This document shows, one piece after another, positions 1 to 4,901 of a stretch of DNA of 5,538 bases. Under the pieces are notes generated by a model. It searched no databases. It worked only from the letters and a program-made list of their open reading frames with translations, and had not been told where the DNA came from. Within the stretch, counting starts at the first letter, position 1, and each line of letters starts with the position of its first letter. The stretch is from Polyangiaceae bacterium. Lineage in GTDB: Bacteria > Myxococcota > Polyangia > Polyangiales > Polyangiaceae. The stretch is taken from positions 1 to 5,538 of the forward strand of contig JAICTU010000557.1 in assembly GCA_025936205.1 (NCBI GenBank), given 5' to 3'. The translations under genes and the position numbers were made by a program.

Positions 1-900
1 AAAGCTCCCTCCGCGGCCGCGCCGGCCGCCGCAGTGCCGCCGGCTGCTGCGGCAGCGCCGGGCGCGGCTGCGCCGCCCATTCCCGCGCCGCCCATTCCCG
101 CGCCGCCCCCTGACCGCGCCACCTGGTACGCGCCGCCGGTCAAGGTCTTCGACAACCTCTACTTCGTCGGCATGTCGGACTACTCCGCGTGGGCGGTTAC
201 GACCTCCGCTGGCATCATTCTCATCGACACCATCTATGACTACTCCGTGGAGGCCGAGGTGGTGGATGGACTGCGCCAGCTCGGGCTCGACCCGGCGACG
301 ATCCGGTACGCGATCGTGAGCCACGGACACAACGACCACTCGGGCGGCGCCAAGTATCTGCAGGATCACTTCGGAACCAAGATCGTGCTCTCTGCTGCAG
401 ATTGGGACCTGGTCGAGCGCGGCAAAGGCACACACCCGCGACGCGACGTGGTCGCGACCGACGGCATGAAGCTCACGCTGGGCGACACCACGCTGCGGCT
501 CTACGTGACTCCCGGACACACGCTGGGCACGATCTCGACGGTGATCCCCCTGAAGGATCACGGTCATCCGCACGTGGCGGTGACCTGGGGCGGCACCGCA
601 TTCAATTGGGTCAAGAACCCCGAGGACTACATCACGCCGGAACGTCCGCCCGCGTTTTGGTTCAAAACCTACGCGGCTTCCGCAGCTCGCTTCAGCGACA
701 TCGCGGCCAAAGCACATGCAGATGTGCTGCTCTCGAACCACACCGTGTTCGACGGCTCGAAGAAGAACCTGCCCCTGATGAGCACACTGGGAGAGAACCA
801 ACCCAACCCGTACGTGGTGGGAGCCGCCAGCGTCCGCGGTTACTTGACCGTCGCCAACGAGTGCGCCGAAGCGCGGCTGGCGCGCCAGCCGCAGCCCTGA
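1..900 (+). CDS. Metallo-beta-lactamase-fold hydrolase, subclass B3-like (5' partial)
   Basis: The frame is open from base 1, so the true start lies upstream; the GTG at 34 falls inside low-complexity Ala/Pro sequence and is unlikely to be the start. Counting from base 1, residues 1-40 are Ala/Pro-rich and look like a tether behind a missing signal peptide or lipobox. The MBL fold follows. The zinc motif HGHNDH (residues 108-113: His108, His110, Asp112, His113) is intact, the third-His motif PGHTLG gives His173, and SNHTVFDG near the C-terminus gives His247. The H-x-H-x-D-H set plus the late His in an 'NH' context fits class B3 beta-lactamases and their non-lactamase relatives, which bind two zinc ions. 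The substrate cannot be read from sequence; a beta-lactam, a lactone or another ester/amide is possible. It ends in TGA at 898-900. The family call is firm; the B3 subclass and export are inference. Confidence 0.9.
   Translation, partial: KAPSAAAPAAAVPPAAAAAPGAAAPPIPAPPIPAPPPDRATWYAPPVKVFDNLYFVGMSDYSAWAVTTSAGIILIDTIYDYSVEAEVVDGLRQLGLDPATIRYAIVSHGHNDHSGGAKYLQDHFGTKIVLSAADWDLVERGKGTHPRRDVVATDGMKLTLGDTTLRLYVTPGHTLGTISTVIPLKDHGHPHVAVTWGGTAFNWVKNPEDYITPERPPAFWFKTYAASAARFSDIAAKAHADVLLSNHTVFDGSKKNLPLMSTLGENQPNPYVVGAASVRGYLTVANECAEARLARQPQP
71..108 (+). repeat. 15-bp tandem repeat encoding PPIPA units
   Basis: The unit cgccgcccattcccg occurs at 71-85 and again at 86-100 without a mismatch, and a partial third copy covers 101-108. 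It encodes the run PPIPAPPIPAPPP just before the folded hydrolase domain. Such Pro-rich repeats usually serve as extended spacers, and the unit length keeps the reading frame when copy number changes. Confidence 0.75.
873..892. repeat. 20-bp perfect palindrome at the 3' end of the hydrolase gene
   Basis: Bases 873-882 (GCGGCTGGCG) are the exact reverse complement of 883-892 (CGCCAGCCGC), with no spacer. The element lies within the last codons of the MBL gene (RLARQP) and ends six bases before its stop codon. As RNA it could fold into a stem of about 8 bp with a tetraloop, but no T-run follows, so it is not a classical intrinsic terminator. It may be a chance product of GC-rich coding sequence. 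Confidence 0.5.
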
Positions 901-904
901 CGCA

Positions 905-921
905 GCCGGCCCGACACCGGC
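905..921 (+). terminator. Weak GC hairpin after the hydrolase gene
   Basis: GCCGG at 905-909 pairs with CCGGC at 917-921 across a 7-base loop, starting four bases after the stop codon. Only a short TTT (at 927-929) follows. It could assist termination together with the palindrome at 873-892, but the evidence is weak. Confidence 0.2.
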
Positions 922-1096
922 GCCAGTTTCAGGCAGTGTGGCGCAAATTAGCCGCCTGTGTTGCATCGCCGGAGCCGTTCAACCGACGCTGCCACGGCAA
1001 TCGCCCGTCAGCACTTCAGCAGCACGCACTTACCGCGGCAATTGCGCCACGTGGAAGCGTTTCCTCGTGACCCGTGCACGCCATGGAGCGATAGAT

Positions 1097-1102
1097 AAGG
1101 AG
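1097..1102 (+). promoter_or_regulatory. AAGGAG Shine-Dalgarno-like site, poorly placed
   Basis: AAGGAG is a near-perfect ribosome-binding sequence, but it lies 23 bases before the TTG at 1126 and 44 before the GTG at 1147. The frame of the Cys-rich protein has a TAA at 1096-1098 and offers no ATG, GTG or TTG at normal spacing. A CTG at 1106 is near but in another frame, which stops at 1268-1270. It is either chance or a sign that the start of the next gene is unusual. The rest of the gap 901-1146 holds no gene I can support. Confidence 0.25.
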
Positions 1103-1146
1103 CGTCTGCCCGCGCTTTTCTGGGCTTGGCTTTGGGTGCTCGGGTC

Positions 1147-2601
1147 GTGTCACGCCCTTCGAATTCTCCGCCCTCTTCCGGATTTCCGGCAGCTCACCGC
1201 AGCGCGTATCGCCGCGCAGTGGGCGCGTTGCTGTTCGCGTGCGTGGCGGCTTTCGGCGCATGCACGCTGACGGACGGTGACTTTCACCCGGTCAACGTCG
1301 ATCAGCAGGCGAATGCGAATCTGGCACGCGACGCCGGAGCGACGCCTCCTGCGTGTCCCGCTGGCGCGCAGTGCTGTGCTGCGCTGCCCTGCTCCGATGG
1401 CAAGCTCTGTCGAGACGGGGTCTGTCAGAGTCAGAGCACGGCGCTGCCGAGCCCGGACGCCGGCGGCTGTCGCGGCAGCGAGTGCCCACTGCCGGAAGAG
1501 ATCGCTCCGCCACCAGCTCCGAGCTGTGATGACGGCGCCTTGGGTCCGGACGAGACCGACAATGATTGCGGCGGCGTGTGCGGCAGCACGTGCCGCGCCG
1601 GGCAGCTGTGCCGGACGGACGCCGACTGCAGCGCGGGCCTGTTTTGCCCGGCGAGCAGCTCGCGCTGCGCCGCGGTCTCGTGCGGCGACGGCGTGCGCAA
1701 CGGCGCCGAGCTCGAAACCGATTGCGGCGGCGGAGAGTGCCCGGGCTGCGCCGATGGCAGCGCGTGCAACGGCGGAGCCGACTGCGCGAGCGCGGTGTGC
1801 GGCGGCAACGGTCGCTGCGCGGCGCCGAGCTGCACGGATGGCGTGAAGAACGGTGGCGAGGTGGACGTCGACTGCGCCGGCCCCTGCCCCGATTGTGCTC
1901 CAGGCCGCAGCTGCGCCGCCGGGGCAGACTGCCAGAGCGGTGTGTGCAGCGCCGGGGGCTGCGCGCCCGGCGTGCTGCAGTGTTGCAAGGCACCGGCCTG
2001 CAACGATGCCGTCGCGAATGCCAATGAAAGCGACGTGGATTGCGGCGGCCGTTGCGACGATTGCGCGACAGGTCGTGCCTGCAACGGCGACGGCGACTGC
2101 CAGAGCCAGGTGTGCCGCGCGGGAGGGTGCGGCGCCGGCGTCGCGCGTTGTTGCCAGGCGCCGAGCTGCACGGACGGAGTGCGCAACGGGCAGGAGATCG
2201 ACGTGGACTGCGGTGGCGGCTGCGCGCTCTGCCCGATCGCCGCGCAATGCACCCAGAATGCTCAGTGCCAGAGCGGCTTCTGCCAGACGGGCCGCTGCAC
2301 GGATCCGGGCAGCTGCACCGACGGCGTACGCAACGGCACGGAGAGCTCGACCGACTGCGGCGGAGATCGCTGCCCGCGTTGCGCGGACCGGCTGCCGTGC
2401 ACGCAGGCCTCCGACTGCATCAACAACAATTGTTTCAACAATGTCTGCATCTCCTGTGGCAGCGGCGTGACCGATGGTTTCGAGACGGACATCGACTGTG
2501 GCGGGAGCGACCCCTTCTGCCGTCGCTGCAACCCGGGCCAGCGCTGCGCGATCGACAGTGACTGCCTGAGCGGCAACTGCTTCACGGGCTTCTGCGGCTG
2601 A
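1147..2601 (+). CDS. Predicted lipoprotein with seven tandem eight-cysteine modules
   Basis: From the GTG at 1147 (484 aa) the protein starts with a long basic n-region, a hydrophobic stretch (about residues 25-38) and a Cys at 39 in an imperfect lipobox (FGAC), so it is probably an exported lipoprotein. TTG at 1126 is an alternative start; the in-frame TAA at 1096 limits the 5' end. A linker with Cys 70, 76, 77, 82, 88 and 93 resembles a half module. Residues 126-484 are seven modules of 47-56 aa, each with eight Cys spaced C-x13-C-x3-6-C-x2-3-C-x5-C-x5-C-x4-5-C-x4-6-C and with a DGVRNGxExDxDCGG signature. The predicted mature protein has 69 Cys in 446 residues, implying a disulfide-rich rod-like surface or secreted protein; the acidic loops might bind calcium (inference). 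Proteins of this type are common in myxobacteria and, as I recall, some carry the wrong label 'tryptophan synthase alpha chain'. No enzyme domain is visible and the function is unknown. It runs convergently to the EGF-like lipoprotein. Confidence 0.88.
   Translation: MSRPSNSPPSSGFPAAHRSAYRRAVGALLFACVAAFGACTLTDGDFHPVNVDQQANANLARDAGATPPACPAGAQCCAALPCSDGKLCRDGVCQSQSTALPSPDAGGCRGSECPLPEEIAPPPAPSCDDGALGPDETDNDCGGVCGSTCRAGQLCRTDADCSAGLFCPASSSRCAAVSCGDGVRNGAELETDCGGGECPGCADGSACNGGADCASAVCGGNGRCAAPSCTDGVKNGGEVDVDCAGPCPDCAPGRSCAAGADCQSGVCSAGGCAPGVLQCCKAPACNDAVANANESDVDCGGRCDDCATGRACNGDGDCQSQVCRAGGCGAGVARCCQAPSCTDGVRNGQEIDVDCGGGCALCPIAAQCTQNAQCQSGFCQTGRCTDPGSCTDGVRNGTESSTDCGGDRCPRCADRLPCTQASDCINNNCFNNVCISCGSGVTDGFETDIDCGGSDPFCRRCNPGQRCAIDSDCLSGNCFTGFCG
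1522..2598 (+). repeat. Seven in-frame Cys-rich modules
   Basis: Module boundaries, taken one codon before the first Cys, are 1522-1677 (52 codons), 1678-1827 (50), 1828-1995 (56), 1996-2163 (56), 2164-2310 (49), 2311-2451 (47) and 2452-2598 (49). All keep exactly 13 residues between Cys 1 and Cys 2. Modules 3 and 4 share an extra tail, GVxxCC(K/Q)AP, that the others lack. Module 1 and module 7 are the most divergent around Cys 3 and 4. DNA identity between modules is moderate, so the array is old rather than freshly amplified. Confidence 0.9.
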
Positions 2602-2610
2602 GCCCCCTGC

Positions 2611-2626
2611 GGCAGCCAGCGCTGCC
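2611..2626. terminator. GC hairpin between convergent genes
   Basis: GGCAGC at 2611-2616 pairs perfectly with GCTGCC at 2621-2626 around the 4-base loop CAGC. It sits in the 54-base gap between the Cys-rich gene (stop at 2601) and the minus-strand lipoprotein gene (stop at 2656), where a two-way terminator would be expected. Neither strand has a T-run after it, so it is only a candidate. Confidence 0.35.
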
Positions 2627-2655
2627 ACCCCGCACGGCGCCCGCATGCGTCCGCG

Positions 2656-2997
2656 TCATTGCACTGGCCGGCAGAGATCACTGGTCGGGCTGCGCTCGAA
2701 GCCCGGCTTGCACTCGCAGACGCCGAGCTCGGTGCAGTGTCCCCAGAGCGCGGACACCTTCGGATCTTCGTTGCAGCTCTGATCGGCACCGAGGGTGCAA
2801 GGCGCCCGCTTGCCTCTGGGCGCTCCAGAGGCGGCGCCAGGCTCTGCTTCCGGAGCAGCTCCGGGAGCCGTGGGCTCAGCGGGCGCCGGCGTGGCTACCG
2901 CCGGGAGAGGCTCGCTGCCCGAGCAAGCGGCGGCGGCCGCGAGCAGCACGGCGCAGCCAAGGGGCGAGATCGATGAGGCGAGCGAGCGGGTGTGCAT
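2656..2997 (-). CDS. Small lipoprotein with a C-terminal EGF-like module
   Basis: The 113-residue product starts at ATG (complement of 2995-2997). Residues 1-24 form a signal peptide with Arg4, an Ala/Leu-rich core and a lipobox ending AAAC, giving a lipidated Cys25 followed by SGSE. Residues 27-66 are a Pro/Ala/Glu-rich linker. The C-terminal 47 residues carry six cysteines (67, 75, 88, 94, 96, 109); the CECKPGF motif at 94-100 matches the C-x-C-x-x-G-F/Y hallmark of EGF-like domains, and six Cys in three disulfides is the normal count. The protein is therefore probably tethered to the envelope with a small disulfide-bonded binding module outside. The Shine-Dalgarno region is weak. The gene is convergent with the seven-module Cys-rich protein and divergent from the membrane protein at 3295. 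No specific function can be named. Signal, linker and EGF motif in a single frame make a chance ORF unlikely. Confidence 0.82.
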   Translation of the reverse strand: MHTRSLASSISPLGCAVLLAAAAACSGSEPLPAVATPAPAEPTAPGAAPEAEPGAASGAPRGKRAPCTLGADQSCNEDPKVSALWGHCTELGVCECKPGFERSPTSDLCRPVQ

Positions 2998-3060
2998 CGC
3001 TCGAGCCTACTGCAAGGGAGGGCTGGGCGCCTCGGGTCTCAGTCCAGATGGTCCAGCAGA

Positions 3061-3090
3061 CGGCTACCGCGCCGCGACGAGCGGTAGCCG
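3061..3090. promoter_or_regulatory. Perfect 10-bp inverted repeat with 10-bp spacer (candidate operator)
   Basis: CGGCTACCGC at 3061-3070 is the exact reverse complement of GCGGTAGCCG at 3081-3090. The arm centres are 20 bp apart, about two helical turns, as expected for dimeric or paired regulator binding on one DNA face. The site lies 63 bases upstream of the minus-strand lipoprotein start and about 200 bases upstream of the membrane protein start, so it could act on either. The same sequence could fold as a strong RNA stem-loop, but no T-run follows on either strand. The structure is seen directly; the role is inference. Confidence 0.5.
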
Positions 3091-3262
3091 ATCTCGAGGC
3101 TCCCTGAGGAACACGAGTGTGACTTCGCCGCCCAACACGTGCGCGCAGAATGGCCTCATGGGCCGCGGACTTGGCAAGGCTGCCCCGCTCCGCCGGATCA
3201 AGGATGGGGCCACCAGAGCCTTGCTTGGGGGAAGAATGGCCAGGCCAGCAGCGAAGGGATGA

Positions 3263-3281
3263 CAGGCATGCTCCTTGCCTG
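3263..3281 (+). promoter_or_regulatory. Small hairpin just before the membrane protein start
   Basis: CAGGCA at 3263-3268 pairs with TGCCTG at 3276-3281 across a 7-base loop. It ends 13 bases before the GTG start at 3295 and so lies in the 5' leader or promoter of that gene. It may influence translation or mark a binding site, but a 6-bp stem in GC-rich DNA is weak evidence. Confidence 0.2.
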
Positions 3282-3294
3282 AATCCGGATCTGC

Positions 3295-3744
3295 GTGTCA
3301 GGACTCTTTCGCTTTCTGGCCGGCGGCGTCGAGCTGCTCCACGGTGTGCTCATGGTGACCTGGGGTCTTGGTCTACCGCTCCTGGTGTGGCGGCGATGGC
3401 CACGGCTGCGGCGCGCCTATATCTGGTTTTCCCTGACTTTCGTCGCAGTCTCGGTGCTGTCTCACGCGCTGCTCGGAGAGTGCGTGCTGACCGCCTGGGC
3501 GCGCGCTCTCTGGGAGGCGGGTGGCGGGTACGCCGAAAAGGTACCGTTCATCGTGACCTTCACCAACCGCGTGGCGCGTGTCCGGCCCAGCACGGATGCG
3601 GCCGTGCTGGCCTGGGAAGTGGCGATCTTGGCCTATTGCGTGCTGGGCCTGTGGGGCTCGCGCTGGCTGCCCCAGCTCGCGCAGCGCCGCGCCCCTGCCG
3701 CCCACCCCCGCAGGGTTACCACACGGCGGGCGAACGAGTGCTAG
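3295..3744 (+). CDS. Small integral membrane protein, possibly DUF2784-like
   Basis: The GTG at 3295 is the first usable start after an in-frame TGA at 3280-3282; a weak GGA lies five bases before it. The 149-residue product has three likely membrane helices, about residues 11-32, 41-61 and 102-124. The first two are joined by a short basic loop (RRWPRLRR), which by the positive-inside rule would be cytoplasmic. After helix 2 comes ECVLTAW (62-68), and residues 71-101 form a polar loop. The pattern of His in helix 1, a WPRL loop and then a C-x-L-T motif after helix 2 recalls DUF2784 membrane proteins, but the match is from memory and the function of that family is unknown. The C-terminus (129-149) is basic and probably cytoplasmic. 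The gene ends 34 bases before the alpha/beta hydrolase, so the two are likely co-transcribed. Confidence 0.72.
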   Translation: MSGLFRFLAGGVELLHGVLMVTWGLGLPLLVWRRWPRLRRAYIWFSLTFVAVSVLSHALLGECVLTAWARALWEAGGGYAEKVPFIVTFTNRVARVRPSTDAAVLAWEVAILAYCVLGLWGSRWLPQLAQRRAPAAHPRRVTTRRANEC

Positions 3745-3778
3745 CCTGTCTGGATGCGCGGCGACCGACCAGGCTTGC

Positions 3779-4738
3779 ATGGCTGCTGAGCAGCTGCCGG
3801 GCGCGGCGCAGCGCCGGGCGCGGCGTGCCGGCTGGGCGCTGGCGGCGCTGCTCGGTCTGGAGCGGCTGGCGCACTGGAGCGTAGCCCTCGCGATCGCGAT
3901 CGCGCCCAATGTGCTGAGCGCGCGGCACGCCGGCACCCTGGAGCTACCGAGTGAGCTCGCCGAGCGCGGCGCGGTGCGCATCGAGACTCCCGTCGGACCG
4001 CCCGCCGCAACCCTCGCGTCGTGGTGGATCGAGCCGCGCACGGCGCCGGCGCGCGGCACCATCGTGCTGTTGCACGGCGTGCGCATGGATCGTAGCTCAC
4101 TGGTCAGCGTCGGTATCGCATTCCAGGAAGCGGGCTACCGCAGCATCTTGGTCGACCTGCGAGGTCACGGCGAATCCAGCGGCAGCTATCTGACCTACGG
4201 CGCAGTAGAGGCGACCGACCTCTCCGAGTTGCTCGATTCGCTCGAGGGCCGCGGCGTCTCGCTCGGCCACGTGGGGGTGTTCGGCTTCTCCTACGGCGCG
4301 GCGGTGGCGCTCGATCTGGGGGCGCGTGACGAGCGCGTGTGCGCGGTCGTCGCGGCGGCTCCGTTTGCGTCACTGCGCGAAGTGGTGGTGGACTACCGGC
4401 ACAAGTATCTGCCGGCCGCGTTGAATCTGGTCCCCGAGCGCTGGTTCGACGCCGCCATCGACGATGCAGGCTGGCTGGCGGCGTTCAATCCCGACCAATC
4501 GTCGCCCCTGCTCGCCGTGAGCCGCTCGCGAGCGCATCAGCTCCTGTTGCACGGCACGGCCGACACACAGATCCCGTTGCGCCACAGCGTCGCGCTATCG
4601 AGCCTCGCGGGGCGCCGCGCCGAGCTGCGTACCATCCCTGGTGCCGAGCACTACGATCTACCCCGAGGTGCGCAAGTGGAGCACGAGGCGCTGAGCTGGT
4701 TTGAACGCTGGCTGGCTCCGGGACACTGCCGCGATTGA
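3779..4738 (+). CDS. Membrane-anchored alpha/beta-fold serine hydrolase
   Basis: The frame is open further upstream (to about 3578), but that part overlaps the membrane protein gene and lacks any motif. ATG at 3779, with AGG at 3771-3773, gives a 319-residue product that starts sensibly. Residues about 11-45 carry a basic stretch (QRRARR) and a hydrophobic segment, probably an N-terminal membrane anchor or uncleaved signal. The catalytic domain starts near residue 65. TIVLLHG (94-100) gives the oxyanion-hole region, VDLRGHGES (125-133) is the usual strand-4 motif, GFSYG (169-173) holds nucleophile Ser171, HGTADTQIP (258-266) gives Asp262, and GAEHYDL (288-294) gives His291. The triad is therefore complete. 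It resembles the hydrolase-4/S9-like branch with a short lid (about 200-245), whose members act as esterases, lipases or peptidases; the substrate is unknown. The preceding membrane protein is likely in the same transcript. Confidence 0.9.
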   Translation: MAAEQLPGAAQRRARRAGWALAALLGLERLAHWSVALAIAIAPNVLSARHAGTLELPSELAERGAVRIETPVGPPAATLASWWIEPRTAPARGTIVLLHGVRMDRSSLVSVGIAFQEAGYRSILVDLRGHGESSGSYLTYGAVEATDLSELLDSLEGRGVSLGHVGVFGFSYGAAVALDLGARDERVCAVVAAAPFASLREVVVDYRHKYLPAALNLVPERWFDAAIDDAGWLAAFNPDQSSPLLAVSRSRAHQLLLHGTADTQIPLRHSVALSSLAGRRAELRTIPGAEHYDLPRGAQVEHEALSWFERWLAPGHCRD

Positions 4739-4745
4739 GTGCAGT

Positions 4746-4777
4746 GTCGGCGTACGCGGCGCCGAGATTGTGCCGAC
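4746..4777 (+). terminator. Stem-loop downstream of the alpha/beta hydrolase
   Basis: GTCGGC at 4746-4751 pairs with GCCGAC at 4772-4777; the 20-base loop contains part of the 8-bp palindrome GCGTACGC (4750-4757) and all of CGGCGCCG (4757-4764), so it can fold further. It starts eight bases after the stop codon. No T-run follows, so factor-dependent termination or no role at all is equally possible. A second dyad, CTCGCG 4793-4798 with CGCGAG 4810-4815, lies further on. The gap 4739-4901 holds no other feature that I can support. Confidence 0.25.
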
Positions 4778-4901
4778 GCGATGCGGACATCGCTCGCGAC
4801 ACGGGTGAGCGCGAGTGAGACAGCCGATCTGAAACACGAACCAGAAGCCGCGCCGGAAACTTTGCTCAACTTTCGGCCCCAAGTGAGCGTTCAATGGATG
4901 G

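Larger units (their letters stand above)
2998..3294. other. Divergent intergenic region
   Basis: This stretch separates the minus-strand EGF-like lipoprotein from the plus-strand membrane protein, so it should hold both promoters. I see no convincing -35/-10 pair, tRNA or small gene. Plus-strand open frames that cross it (for example 2795-3262) encode only Ala/Arg/Gly-rich sequence with no signal or motif. Its notable structures are the inverted repeat at 3061-3090 and the hairpin at 3263-3281. Confidence 0.6.

Noticed and set aside
938..1270. A plus-strand frame with a hydrophobic run ending LGSC, behind AAGGAG.
   Set aside because: The part after the LGSC is Arg/Ala-rich without any motif and stops at 1270, while the overlapping frame leads into the Cys-rich modules. 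It is kept only as a hint of a possible frameshift.
1150..2646. A 498-codon open frame on the minus strand opposite the Cys-rich gene.
   Set aside because: It is the antisense shadow of a GC-rich repeat gene: its product is almost only Ala, Arg, Val and Thr, has no start context or domain, and the plus frame explains the sequence through its regular cysteine spacing.
2795..3262. Plus-strand open frame across the EGF-like lipoprotein and the intergenic region.
   Set aside because: Its first half is the antisense of the lipoprotein gene and the rest has no signal, motif or plausible start.
3578..3778. Upstream extension of the alpha/beta hydrolase frame.
   Set aside because: It lies out of frame over the membrane protein gene, has no hydrolase motif, and ATG 3779 has a better start context.
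3889..3904. 16-bp palindrome CGCGATCGCGATCGCG.
   Set aside because: It encodes the repeated Ala-Ile part of the hydrolase's N-terminal hydrophobic helix, and iterated GCGATCGC is common in GC-rich coding DNA; no sign of another role.
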